A stretch of DNA of 64,000 nucleotides from Pisaster brevispinus (taxonomy: Eukaryota; Echinodermata; Asteroidea; Forcipulatida; Asteriidae): NCBI GenBank assembly GCA_023634235.1, contig JAMKCF010000028.1:2474001-2538000 (forward strand), read 5' to 3'. The notes beneath the pieces are model-generated. The model did no database searches. It was not told the origin of the DNA and worked only from the letters and a program-made list of their open reading frames with translations. Below are positions 1-10,654 of the stretch, in pieces. How positions within the stretch are numbered: the stretch's first letter is position 1; each line of letters opens with the position of its first letter. The translations under genes were made by a program, and so were the position numbers.

Positions 1-1092
1 CCATACGGCCAGGCCATGCCAATGCAGCAGGGTGAGCTCAAACCATCGAGTTGCTGAAGAATTCCAAACCTAGGCCTGTGATTTCTCAGGCTTTTTCCTG
101 GTTTCAGGATTTTCCATTGACCTCCCTTGGGCTTCAGAGTTTCTTGAAAGAGGCAAACTTGCAAACATTTTGTTAAATCACAGGATGTGGCAAATATTGT
201 ACACATGGTCATTTTATATGATGGCCACACACAGGCTCAAACCTTTGACCTCCATGAGTGTGTGCTCATCTTGTGTTGATGAACATGACCATATGTACAC
301 AGTGTAAGCTACATCCTGTGATTAGTGTCGCAGCAAAAAGTCACAAAGTCAAACCAGAACTGATAAGAATAAAGTCATTAGTGTAGTTAGCTCCGCCTTG
401 AACAAAAGGATCAAGGCGCAATAACGAATAGTCATTCACATTGTACTGTATGTACAAGCTCATATACCCACAAACAGTTTATGTATACAGTACGTAAGCA
501 CATGTCTGTAACAGTGTATCCGAGCAGCAAGCATGGGGTGTGCTGTGTGCGGGGCAAAATGCGACTTTAATCATTCCATGCAGCTGACATGCCTTGATCA
601 AGGCTACAGTTCATCAAGCCTTCCTTAAGCATTCCTGAAACCATCTCAACTCCTTAGGCATATTCAGCACTGGCAACCAAATTGGTGTTCAGCCTGCAAG
701 TCAAGCAATAAACCACAAATGAAACTGACTGGTTAAGTTTTCAATAGTTTTTGGGTTGAACAAAGAAAACTTGACTAGAGCCGGACTTGAACCTGAGACC
801 TCCGCATTAACAGTCTTGCACTAAAGAGCAAGAGGAATCCGCCCCTTTATTGAATACTCAAATGACAGACAAGTCGTAACATCTTTTTCCCTCTTCAGCC
901 TACATTCAGCAGCCTGGACATCCCCAACAGATGCAGGGCTATGCCATTTCACCGCCGCAGGCCTACCATGCTCCACCCTCCAACATGGCGCCCCAGCTTG
1001 CCTTATGTGGGAACCAATACCCCGCAGTTCCGCCTCCGTACTACCAGTTAGAGGAAAAGCCGGGAACCACCTTGCCTGAACCTCAGGCATAA
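1..1092 (+). CDS. Last two exons of a Pro/Gln-rich PPxY protein, possibly WBP2-like (5' end outside window)
   Basis: Two exons join in frame: 1-31 (ends at a GTGAGC donor) and 899-1092 (after a CTCTTCAG acceptor), with TAA at 1090-1092. The split codon reads GCC (Ala). The joined end is about 74 residues, rich in Pro, Gln and Tyr, and has a VPPPYYQLEEKPG segment 16 to 18 residues from the end. A PPPYY motif followed by acidic and lysine residues at the extreme C-terminus is typical of WBP2/WBP2NL, a GRAM-domain protein whose PPxY motifs bind WW domains of transcriptional co-activators. The GRAM domain would lie upstream of the window, so the family call is an inference from the tail alone; another PPxY protein is possible. 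The reading frame shows no lesion, unlike the genes further right. Confidence 0.5.
751..832 (-). repeat. Truncated tRNA-derived SINE (family 1), minus strand
   Basis: Read on the minus strand it contains the B-box region GGTTCAAGTCCGG followed by CTAGTCAAGTTTTCTTTG and TTCAACCCAAA, the same 3' tail as the copies at 1511-1637 and 8368-8497. It is cut off near the anticodon arm and lies inside the intron of the PPxY gene. Confidence 0.7.
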
Positions 1093-1510
1093 AGATGGAC
1101 TGTCAAGAGATAGCCATAGGGGGGGCAGCAGACTGACAACAGGTAGCACGAGTAACCTTGCAACTCAAAAATTCATATCAAGCAAAACGAGTGACGTATT
1201 CACAATTTTTAAAACTAATTAACAAGATTATGCAGGGGTGTGGGGCAGACATGAAGAAAAAATGTTAAGAACATACCTCCCAAGAAGTAGTTCAGCTTAG
1301 AAGAAAAGGTTTCCAATGTAAATGGTATGGAATTTAAACCTGTTTGAGTACTCAGTATGAACAAGCATTAAATCTAGTGGCTTGTTATTTTGACCAAATC
1401 AGAATCCTTTCACCCAACACTTACAAAAAGTATACAGAAAAACACGTATGGTTTTTAATCGTTTTTTAAAAAGGTTTTTAACAGACTTTAAATAGAGTAA
1501 GATATTGACT
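1093..1510. other. 3' flank of PPxY gene; no feature recognised
   Basis: AT-rich sequence after the stop codon with no convincing ORF or repeat. It may hold the 3' UTR of the upstream gene, but I see no unambiguous polyadenylation signal. Confidence 0.4.
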
Positions 1511-1637
1511 AATAGGGAGACCGCCAACATAGGGCTGGATAGCTCAGTTGGTAGAGCGCCGGTACGTTAATCCGGAGGTCGTTGGTTCAAGTCCCGCTCC
1601 AGTCAATTTTTCTTTGTTCAAACCCAAATTATTTAAA
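1511..1637 (+). repeat. tRNA-derived SINE (family 1), fullest copy
   Basis: A tRNA-like head (about 1533-1605) has an A box (TAGCTCAGTTGGTAGAGC), a near-complete cloverleaf and a B box (GGTTCAAGTCCC). The acceptor arms pair apart from one G-T wobble, and the anticodon position reads GTT, as in tRNA-Asn, but the universal U33 is replaced by C and there is no CCA or terminator context. A short leader (ATAGGGAGACCGCCAACAT) and a 3' tail ending CAAACCCAAATT are shared with the copies at 751-832 and 8368-8497. It is therefore a dispersed SINE and not a tRNA gene. Confidence 0.75.
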
Positions 1638-1827
1638 TAGAGTAATGAGTGTAATTTTGTGTGTGGACTTTTCAAAACAGAGGATCGGGGGTGGGGAAAA
1701 TGTTTGTGTTTGGATTGTTTTTGACCTGAAATGTAAGTTAAACCACGTCACACCATAACAAATTAAAGTGTTGTTGCTGTCCTGTTGGACAGGTTGTTAA
1801 AAACTAACCTTGCCTAGGTCAGCTTGT

Positions 1828-2121
1828 GTAAACTAACTAGGGACGATCACCCACACATGGTTTAACACCACTAAACCATGTAACGTTGGATGGTTTCAGT
1901 TTACCATCGAGAGTAAACTAACTAGGGATGATCACACATGGTTTAACACCACTAAACCATGTCGAGTGGGCCGGTTTCAGTTTACCAACAAGGTAAACTA
2001 ACTAGGGACGACCACACATGGTTTAACACCACTAAACCATGTCGAGTGGGCCGGTTTCAGTTTACCAACGACAGTAAACTAACTAGGGATGACCACACTT
2101 GGTTTAACACCACTAAACCAA
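1828..2121. repeat. Four-copy tandem repeat (80-85 bp), each unit a nested hairpin
   Basis: Units begin with GTAAACTAACTAGGGA at 1828, 1913, 1993 and 2074. Each holds an inner perfect 9-bp stem (CATGGTTTA / TAAACCATG; last unit imperfect) around ACACCAC, and an outer stem GTAAACT / AGTTTAC at the unit ends. The array looks like a small fold-back element that amplified in tandem. Confidence 0.85.
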
Positions 2122-2205
2122 TTCACCTCATGTCATTATCACAATCATCTTGGTTGCTCCATTCTGGGTGTCAATGTCCTTGTGTTCTACAGTGTATAGT
2201 GTAGT

Positions 2206-2385
2206 GCCAATTCCAGGGCCAAATTTAATAAAGCTGCTTGATTTTCTGCTAAGCAAAAAGAAGCAGGATACCAGTCATAAATGGTACATGTGGAATGCTA
2301 TTTTGGCTGGTCACCTTATTCTTGAAAGCATGATGTTATTGTTCTTAGCTACTTTTTGCACTACTTTTACCACAGAACTGTTTGC
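2206..2385. repeat. Diverged MITE of the GGGCCCAATTTCAT family
   Basis: Shares the order of motifs CAGGGCCAAATTT, AAAGCTGCTT, TTCTGCTAAGCA, GCAGGATACCAGTCA and GGCTGGT with the well-preserved copy at 49751-49925. Its 3' terminal repeat is badly eroded. Confidence 0.55.
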
Positions 2386-2678
2386 TTGTTAACAAATGGC
2401 CCATCTTTAAGCACTGTAAGCATGGATTTCTGTAGAAAGAGGCACCGTGAAATTGGGCACTTGGCAAGTGGTAAATGCCCAGTTATGAAAGAAGTATTCA
2501 GTTACAATTGAAGGGTGATTACCTCCATGCCCTGGTTTTTGCCTCGGTGGATCTTGAAATTGTTCATTTCTCTCATAGAGGTGCCCTTTTTGACAGAGGA
2601 AGAACTGTGTTGCCCTCAAGAACAAAGTAGCAGGCTTGTGTGTGTGTGTGGGTAGGTATTCACAATCAAACCAGGAAC

Positions 2679-3070
2679 CAGGGCTTGAGTTTGAGAAGAA
2701 AATCCTAAACACTGCGGGGCTTGTACCTCAAAACTTTTACTGGACTAGAAATTTGTTTACAAGACCAGAACAAAAACGAGACAAAAAGTTATTTTCACAG
2801 TTTAAACTGTTTTATTTGTACAGACACTGAGAGAAAATTTATCTCATTTGTCTTTTTATCTAGGTAAGTAATTTTCAATACTCAACAGCAGTGAAACATA
2901 TTTATAAGCCTCAAAGTCAACATTTGAACATTACTTTTAAAAAAAGAAGACAATCCACTGTGTAGTATCAATAATTATTCAATTGAAAAACACAAGTCTT
3001 TAATTTACTGTCCCACAAAGCTAAAATCACTGGCCTGGGGCCTGCGTTCTAGTGTTAATTTTGAGCCCTG
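2679..3070 (+). mobile_element. MITE with CAGGGCTTGAG / GAGCCCTG termini
   Basis: Begins CAGGGCTTGAG and ends TTGAGCCCTG, with near-matching 5-bp flanks (GGAAC left, GGGAC right) that look like a target-site duplication. The interior matches the better-dated copy at 45537-45881 (for example CTCAAAACTTTTACTGGAC and GGCCTGCG). No coding capacity. Confidence 0.65.
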
Positions 3071-3198
3071 GGGACCTATAACAAAAGAGGACAATTGGGT
3101 TCCTGCTTGGGTAAAGATCCCCAGTTGGAAAGTGTGTATAAAACTAAAGAGGGACAACAGGAGGTTGCCGGTTGCAGGTTTTTACACACTTGTGTGTC

Positions 3199-3357
3199 GG
3201 GGGGGGGGGGGGGGGGTGGGGAGAGGGGGTTGTCTACCCATCATTGAAACCGAAAACATTAACAACTATTGACTACTTTTTTGGCAGTATTCAGTGCTGT
3301 AGGCGAGTCCATGTTGCCCGAGTCCGAGGCACAGTGCCCCCCCCCCCCCCCCCCCCC
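3199..3357. repeat. G18 tract facing a C21 tract
   Basis: Positions 3199-3216 are eighteen G and 3337-3357 are twenty-one C on the same strand, about 120 bases apart. They are complementary and could form a hairpin, and each could form a quadruplex or i-motif. Such tracts are also prone to length errors in sequencing. Confidence 0.9.
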
Positions 3358-3689
3358 GAGGGGGAGCCCTCCAGCACTAGTCATATTGATTGACACACAC
3401 CTTTGTATACAACTTGTGTAATATTTTCTTAAGAACTGTTTTGTGACTACAATTGTCCAAAAAGTATGAAGTTTAAACTTTACCGAGGAGTTTGAGCTCA
3501 TATGTTCACCAGTACTTTTTCAGTTGCTTTTAGCAAGACACAATTTCTTTTGTAGCCATTTGACAACATTTTGACAAATCAACAGTGTAATTTGAATTGG
3601 TTATAATATGTCAGACTATATATAGACTATAATATATAAATATATTCAGTTGTTATAGCATATAAACTGTTAGGGTGACACATCAAGGC

Positions 3690-3835
3690 CTGGAGCAGGT
3701 TTCACAATAAGCTAAGATTGATCTTAACTGTGTATCAATCTCAGTTGCCAAGCAAAGTGTCGTAAAACAAATCACTTTACTGTAATTCTTGTCAAAACAT
3801 CTTAAGATGAATCTAAGTACTTTGTGAAATCATAG
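3690..3835. repeat. Probable MITE with TTTCACAA / TTTGTGAAA termini
   Basis: GGTTTCACAATAAGCTAAGA on the left is answered by CTAAGTACTTTGTGAAAT on the right, with TTAAGAT-type motifs inside both ends. No clear target-site duplication could be assigned. Confidence 0.45.
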
Positions 3836-4487
3836 AGAAAGGACCACGGAAGGACTTTCTCTATGGTGAAATCAAGCTCTGGAATTCTACCTTGAAATGA
3901 GCACGGCAATTTTCAGTTTGCAAAGGGCATTCCCAACAATATTAAAGTCTATTGGAAATTTTTAGGCATCAAGGCCAAGACCAGGGCAACACTGAAGGCC
4001 TCGCGCTTTGTGGCCTCTATGAAAAGCCCGGCTCATACTTTCTGTGAGTACGATTTCTCAAGAGTTGAGCTGTGCTCTTGCAAAACATTCGCAGCGAAAA
4101 CAGAGTTGTGACGCAAACATTTGGAAGTATGAACCAGGCTTAATTCCTGGCATGCACATCTTCTTCCTGTAGTTCAACAAGAGTTTAAAGGTTATATTTG
4201 TTTAAAGGTTGTAGTTTAAAGGTTTATTATCCCAATGTTTGACTATGATTCCATTTATACATGGTTTTGCTTTTTAGCTGTTGACACATTCCGACTTTAT
4301 TCATTAAACACGGCACTGTAATAAAAGTTGTCCCGTTTCTTATGAAATTTGATTAATTTATATTCGTACCAAAGAGGCGTGTTCGTATGGCTGAACCAAT
4401 TGAGTGTGGGTTCGATTGCGAGTGTCCTTGAGCTAGGCACTTCCTTGAGCTAGGCACTTGACACTATTGAGTCCTATGAAACATGCT
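3836..4487. other. No feature recognised
   Basis: Mixed-composition sequence with no convincing exon. It contains a small duplication of CCTTGAGCTAGGCACTT near 4427-4460 and nothing else I can name. Confidence 0.4.
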
Positions 4488-4663
4488 AATAGACCTTTTG
4501 CATTGGCGTCATACAGCCGCCATTTAGAGGTAAACCGATGACGAAACAATGGAAATGCACAGTTTTGTATGCGTGGTGCTCAGGATTGACCGATGAACAA
4601 CCTCCATTTGACCTCTAGGCGAGGGCACCCATCTCAAATGACGTGTGCATCAGGTCTATTACA
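4488..4663 (+). repeat. Dispersed repeat, about 175 bp, second copy at 9660-9842
   Basis: Shares ordered blocks with 9660-9842: GCGTCATACAGCCGCC / GACGTCATCCAGCCGCC, GGTAAACCGATGACGAAACA / GGTAAGCCGATGATGAAACA, CAATGG, TTTGACCTCTA and GGTCTATTACA. It is an old non-coding transposon or SINE-like unit of unknown class. Confidence 0.6.
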
Positions 4664-4989
4664 CTTACTCGTGCGAACAGACAGTTGTTGGTAGGACTTT
4701 GTCAGTTGTGGGGGATTGTTGCCCCCCCCCCCCCTGGCTACCCCGCTGTACTCTAATTCCGACAGACCTTAACCCTAACCCTTATGTATAAGAGGGGGGT
4801 TATCGCGGGAAGATTTTTTAATGACTACTTTTCAAGTGAAAATGGTGTATTTTTTATAGTAAATTTGCTTGCAGGTCTTTTTTATGCACTAGTTTAATTA
4901 GTTTGGCTGAGCTAATTAGTGAACCAATTTGACTGGGTGCCTACGGATGATGGTTGGGATATAAGGAAGACAGTAATGAAAAGATTAAG

Positions 4990-5150
4990 GAATTGCGAAT
5001 TGCGTTCTGTCTGTCAAAGCCGGTCGTTGACAAGGTTTTAAAAAATTTGGTGCTAGCACCAAATTTGTGCCAGCACCATTTGGTGCCGGCACTAAAGTTA
5101 GTGCTGACTTGAGTCTGGTCTTCTTCATCACAAACAAGGAATCCGCACAA
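4990..5150. repeat. GGCACTA-type inverted repeats with a perfect 24-bp palindrome at 5043-5066
   Basis: The palindrome is centred on GGTGCTAGCACC with AAATTT arms. Further GTGCCAGCACC and GTGCCGGCAC motifs follow, and the tail (TAGTGCTGACTTGAGTCTGG) recurs at about 6140-6165 (TAGTGCCGACTTCAGTCTGG). The two segments flank the tandem array at 5478-5935 and may be the two ends of one larger element of roughly 1.2 kb. Confidence 0.6.
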
Positions 5151-5477
5151 AAAGCAAGTTTGTAAACTAAAGGTAGTAAGTTCTCATTCTAAATTTCGAT
5201 ATTATTGTAACTTATAAGCAATCGTTTTAAAGAATGCGATGAGATATATATTGAAATGTTAAACACTATTTTGCTGGGGGTTTCTCTGACCATAGGAACT
5301 AGGAACTCATCGCTCTGAAGTATGACTCTGATGTCTTTTTGATGATGTCTCGGCTCTTTCGCTGGCTGCCATGGCTCTGCCCCATTGTCGTTGGCTCATT
5401 TAAATTCTATCTCTTCAAGGTTCTTGTTTTCCAAACAGCACACACAGTACACAGTACAGAGTACAGGTTTTTTCCCC

Positions 5478-5935
5478 CCTAGAGAAAGCCTGCATTTTGA
5501 AAAAATCCTTAACTTTGTATTTTTAAAACGGCGGACTGGAATAAACAAGTTAAATTTGTTTTTCTATGCCTAAACAAGGAAAACCTGCGTTTCGAAAATA
5601 CCCTACAGTGGGTATTTTCGAAACGGCGGACGAATTACCAGGTTTTTAGGTCTTTCAAAGCCTGAAGAGGAAAAACTTGCGTTTCGAAAATGCCCGATTT
5701 GGGTATTTTCGAAACGGCGGATCAGAATGACCAGGCTCCGAGGTTTTTCACAAAGCCTGAAGAAGGAAAGCCTGCGTTTCGAAAATACCCATCAGGGTTA
5801 TTTCGAAACGGTGGACTGTAATTGCCAGGCTTTTAGGTTTTTCAAAGCCTGAAAAGGGTAAGCCTGCGTTTCGAACATACTCTAAAGTGGGTATTTTCGA
5901 AACGGTGGACTGGAATTTCCAGGCTTTAACAAAAA
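5478..5935. repeat. Five-copy tandem repeat (92-95 bp), each with a TTTCGAAAATACC hairpin
   Basis: Units start at CCTGCATTTTG (5489), CCTGCGTTTCG (5584), CTTGCGTTTCG (5676), CCTGCGTTTCG (5771) and CCTGCGTTTCG (5863), giving spacings of 95, 92, 95 and 92. Units 2 to 5 each contain a self-complementary segment GTTTCGAAAATACCC / GGGTATTTTCGAAAC. The stems stay paired while loop and linker bases vary. Confidence 0.85.
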
Positions 5936-6316
5936 ATTCAAATCCCAAACAACTACATGTATTTTGTGAAACAATTATTTAATCGGGGCGCATTTGGATT
6001 ATGATTTGGGATGTACGAAAGACATGCAATTGCGAGTAGAAACAATTTAAGATTTGACGATTTTACAGGTTCAGGGTTACGTTCGCACTGTCAATGACGG
6101 TCGTTAACAAGGTTATTGAATTTTTTCTGCTGGCACTAAATGTAGTGCCGACTTCAGTCTGGTCTGTGTGGGCCTTTGTAGACACAATCACAGACCGCAG
6201 ATCGACTGAAAACCTGCCGTAGATTTTCAACTTTCAAAATTTATAATGATCCGTCTGGAATCCTTTATTGACATTAAATACACGTTAAGCATAAAGTATT
6301 GCTGTAAGTGTAAGTC

Positions 6317-6472
6317 ATGGGCAAACAGAATAAAGGCAGGCCTGCCAGGCGCTATGAAACCAATGGAAAGAAAGACGCCGACGTTAAACCAAAACACATT
6401 GATGACAGTGGAATGGAATCAGGAATGGAGTCGGATATGGAGACGGACACGGTTGCTCCCACAGAGAGACAG
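6317..6472 (+). CDS. DDX54: DDX54 exon with probable start codon
   Basis: ATG at 6317, 52 codons, then a GTAAAA donor. The product begins MGKQNKGRPARR and is rich in Asp, Glu and Met (SGMESGMESDMETDT), comparable with the acidic N-terminal tail before the Q motif in DDX54. Assignment of this exon rests on its position upstream of the Q-motif exon and its character, so it is less secure than the later exons. Confidence 0.55.
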
Positions 6473-8161
6473 GTAAAATTATATCACCAGCACTTGGTAC
6501 AATTATTACTTATTCCTACAATGACCAGTGGTCATATACATAACTAGTATTTAGGCAGTGTACATATGTGAAAGATTAAGAACAATCGTATTCAGCTAAC
6601 CCGTTTTTAACCAGCTTTCACTTTTATTATAATTATATAAAAATTCTAAAATAGTAATAAGTATTTAAAAAAAGACCCCAGGCATACCGGGCCGGCTAAC
6701 TGGGGCGCTGTACTCCTTTAAAAATGTTTTTAACAACTTCGGTAGTTCGATGGAAGATGTCAACAATTTGTTGAAGAGATATACTTGCAATTAATGACTG
6801 AACAGTGGACGTCAAATGTTCATGACATTAGGTAGCTATGGCCTAAGTTGCCCCTAGCAAAGCCACCCCCTGACGACAGAGTCGCCCCCGACAAAGCTGC
6901 CCCGTGTTAAAGTTTGAGTAATAAAGTCATTTTACAAAGTGACTATGCAATTTTTTTTTTTAGGCCTGACGTTTCAACTTTTGTTTCGAGTCTTTCATGA
7001 AGGCTTTTGCTTTAGCTTCCAAGAGAGGCTCCAAGTTTAATCTGCTAGAGTTGTTAACAAGTTGGTAAAAAACAATGGGGTGCCTACCCTTAATTAAAAG
7101 TAAATAATAAACAAGTTTAAAAAAGGTACAAAATTTAATGAAATTTTAAACACAAACTATGTTCCATGAACGTACACCAAAACCAAGTAATACATTTTAT
7201 TCCAACCTTTGTGGGAGGGGGTCTACCAGCGTTGGATGGTAAAATTTTAATGTTTCTTGTTTTTTATCACTTTAACAGCCCCGAAGGACTTCATCATCCA
7301 GGAGATCCTAAACAGGTCCATTCTGTTGTGATATGGGACTACTTTATCCTGCCCATGTATATTGTACACCACTGTGTTATCATTCTTCTTATAAAGTGGT
7401 ATGAAAGAAGAAAGACCTTGGTCAGGAGCTAGGAAAGCAACCATCGTATATCGCCTTAATTATTTCCTAGACTCATATCACTTCACATTCCACATATCTT
7501 AGATGGGGGGGGGGTTAGTTTCCAGAGTTGTGTAAAAAAAAAATTATGGGCTGTGAAATGTTTTCCTTGCATACAAATGTACACAAAATCTGGTATACCA
7601 GTGCACATAAGCACAGAGCTACACAGATCTAACCCTCTGATAAGTGAAACAATCTGTTCAGCTGTCTGTTCTCTGTATGCTTGGCTTGTCAAGTCTTGTC
7701 AACTGGTTGTTGAAGGCCACCACTCAATCAGTGCAATGAATTGAGCAATTTTTAGCCAATAGGGCGAGGCGTTTCTTTCTGCCAATCACACAAAATTTGG
7801 GGATGCAAAAGCAAAGGCCCTTAGTTCTGGCAACAAGTACTTTCAGGACTCCTTGGAAAGATGACTGAAAACAATGGCTGAAAGATGGCTGATTGGTTTT
7901 TGTCATCGAATGCTAATTTACAGGCAACATTTTAACAAAAGATACAATAAAAGTTACATGTGAAATTTTCAGCTGAACACAGTGTCTATTTGCTTAAAAA
8001 TTTACAAAAAAAACCTGTCACTGTATTTGTACTGTGATGATGTTGAATCCTTAGCAACAGTCTCAGCCGTAGCTGTAGCAACCTATTCAGTTAGGGTCTT
8101 ATCCACATTTTGTGATAAGAGGTCAAATATTAATTGTTTGAGCTGATCTGTGTCTTTGTAG
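6473..8161. other. DDX54: Long intron-like stretch between DDX54 exons
   Basis: No exon linking the N-terminal exon and the Q-motif exon could be recognised. There is a G10 tract near 7506 and several short open frames (for example 7166-7432, ending KWYERRKTLVRS) with no family resemblance I can support. Confidence 0.4.
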
Positions 8162-8367
8162 GTTTAAGTAATCCAGTGTCTAACGGAATTATGAAGAAAG
8201 GTTACAAGATTCCAACACCAATCCAGAGAAAGGTTAGTCATCCCCTTAAGGTGATCCCTCTCCTGCAGCTTCCAAGGTTGTATTGAAATCTGGGTGTGAT
8301 CCCTGGCTTTACGGCAGTTACAGGTTGAATGGCCTCTGACTGGCACCCCTGAACAAAGATATTGTCA

Positions 8368-8497
8368 AAATAGGGAGACCACCAATATCAGGGCTACGTA
8401 GCTCAGTTGGTCGAGCGCCGACACATTAATTCAGAGGTCACAGGTTCAAGGCCTGAGCCCCTAGTCAATTTGTCTTTGTTCAGCCCCAAATTATTGT
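8368..8497 (+). repeat. tRNA-derived SINE (family 1)
   Basis: Leader ATAGGGAGACCACCAATAT, A box TAGCTCAGTTGGTCGAGC, B box GGTTCAAGGCC and tail CTAGTCAATTTGTCTTTG with CAGCCCCAAATT. It sits exactly in the interval where DDX54 has lost its catalytic exons. Confidence 0.75.
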
Positions 8498-8499
8498 AA

Positions 8500-9400
8500 A
8501 TGAGTTCATCACATGATATCATGCTGGAGGCTGGCATACATGTAGTGCATCTATCTTTCCAAACCACAGTGGATGGTATCAAAATGGTCAGACAGTAGGA
8601 GGGTTGACTGTGTACTGTGTACAACCATTCATTGCATGATATCATAATTCAGGCTGGTGTAGTTTATTTATCATTCCAAACCACAATGGATGACATTTTA
8701 CCTTCAGTGTGTAGTAGGTTTTCATTATAAAGAAAATCAGCAAAAGTTTTGTTGAGTTTGCCAAGACTGGACTGAACGACCCAACCCTCATACGGCTTGA
8801 CATGGAGACGAAGATGTCAGATCAACTCAAGGTATGAAAATCATTTGTGTCTTGGGGCAAAAGTGCTCAGTGCAAAAATCGTTATATCTTAGTGTGTACT
8901 TGTATTGTGTGTACATTTGGGTTACTTTAAGCAAGGTACAACGTTTTGACAATTCAAACTCACGTATAACGTAAATGCTCTTTTAGTTTTTGCACTAACA
9001 CGACTGTTTGTTCTTCCTCTGTTGGTATCATTTTTAGCAAGCTTACTGACCATTTTACAACCATTCAACTGCTTGGGTTATGTAGTGTACGGTGGCACAC
9101 CTCTGCACTGAACCAACTGTGTACATTTGTGTACCACATGATTTCATATTGCAGGCTGACATATCTATCATTCAAAACTACAGCGGATGGTATTAAATGG
9201 TCCAAGAGTAGAAGGGTTGACTGTGTTCTGTGTTCTGTGTTCTGTGTTTGCTTTCATCACATGATATCAGACATATTACAGGCAGGCTTGCTGCATCTAT
9301 CATTCCAAACTATAATGGATAATGATGATAAATGGTCAAACAGTAAGAGGGTTGAATGTGTACTGAGTAGATGCATTCAACACAGGATGTCACATTGAAA
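8500..9400 (+). repeat. Four diverged copies of a ~125-bp repeat (8505-8700 and 9130-9400)
   Basis: Each copy has CACATGATATCA (or TTTCA), CAGGCTG, ATCTATC-TTCCAAACCACA, TGGATGGTAT, AATGGTC and AGAGGGTTGACTGTGT. Two lie before DDX54 exon 8741-8831 and two after it, so the exon is embedded in the array. A short TTCTGTG repeat sits at about 9223-9247. Confidence 0.6.
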
Positions 9401-9494
9401 AACCCAGTTGCAGTATTTTTAAAAGGTGTAGTCCTCGTTGTTTCTGGCATGGTTTCAAATAAATGAACCTCGAATCTTGAACTTCTTCTTTAAA

Positions 9495-9667
9495 GACCTT
9501 GGCCCAATTTCATATAGCAACTTTCTATGCTTAGCAAAAAATGAGTGGGGCACCAGTCAGAACAATATAAACTTAATGGAATTTTTGCTTGTAACCAGTT
9601 TTTGCTAAGCATTATTTTTTTGTGCTTGGGAAGTTTTTACATTACAAGTTTTATGAAATTGGGCTCT
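9495..9667. mobile_element. MITE of the GCCCAATTTCAT family
   Basis: Starts GGCCCAATTTCATATAGCA and ends TTTTATGAAATTGGGC, an imperfect terminal inverted repeat. The interior shares CACCAGTCA, ACAATATAAACTTAATGGAA and TTTTTGCTAAGCA with the copies at 49751-49925 and 53195-53361. Confidence 0.65.
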
Positions 9668-9842
9668 TATGAATTGACGTCATCCAGCCGCCTTCTTAGC
9701 GGTAAGCCGATGATGAAACAATGGAAAATGTACAGATTTGTACGTGCGGCACACATGACTGGCCAATGAGCAACTTGCTTTTGACCTCTACATGTAGGTG
9801 AGGGGCCCCACTCAAATAACGTCATATGTATAAGGTCTATTA
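9660..9842 (+). repeat. Second copy of the dispersed repeat seen at 4488-4663
   Basis: Carries the same ordered blocks (GACGTCATCCAGCCGCC, GCCGATGATGAAACAATGG, GGCCAATGAGCAAC, TTTGACCTCTA, AAGGTCTATTACA). Confidence 0.6.
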
Positions 9843-10654
9843 CAACATGTTATACTAATTTGGGGGGCTAATCATCTTCACTCGCAGCTGATAAGCTGAT
9901 TTGCGAAAGACGCGTCTACAACGTGTTCGAGCCCCAGGTACGCATATGCACCCTTTGGCAGCCTGCTACATGGACCTATAAAATGACCAGGAAGCACAGC
10001 CAGCGATTTAAAGTGTTAGAATTTTCTGGAAGGAAGAAAACTGGGCCCAGAGAAAAACCCTTGGTGTCATAGGAGAGAACCATCGCACAACTCCAGTCAT
10101 ATATGGCCTTAGCCTGTAATCAAACCAGGGCCACACTGGTGAGAGGCGAGCGCTCTCCGCACTAGCCACCCATGCCGCTCATTAACATGACCTCATTTGA
10201 TCCTTTCAGAGCTCCTTCTTCTTCTGAGACAGTCTGATAAGATAGCCACCCTGCTGTACCTTCTACGGGAGGTGGTCAAACCAGACGATCTGACCGTCGT
10301 CTTCATGGCAACCAAACACCATGTGGAATATGTGAAAGAGGTGAGGAATCACTGTACACCGCAAACACTGAATGAAATATGAGCACTGCGAGGTCAAACT
10401 AGCCCTCCCTCTATCGGTAGTGGCTTGTCTTGACCGAGGGCTCTAGAGCAGTTCTGGGGTTGTCAGAGTGTGGGTTTGATTCCCAGTCATGGCACTTGTG
10501 TCCTTAAGCAAGGTACTTAACCATAGTTGCTTCTCTTAGCCCAGGTGTGTAAATGGGAACCTGAATAAAAATGGTGCAAAAAAGTTGGAAAACCACAGTG
10601 TGTAGAGACAGTTGTTTGCCGTTTTTGTTTTTTAGAGAACTTCTAGAAAATTAG

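Noticed and set aside
1533..1605. Functional tRNA-Asn gene
   Set aside because: U33 is replaced, the T arm has a mismatch, no terminator follows, and the same unit with identical flanks occurs elsewhere as a SINE.
7166..7432. Small membrane-protein-like ORF ending KWYERRKTLVRS
   Set aside because: Lies in a DDX54 intron, has no recognisable family, splice context or repeat support.
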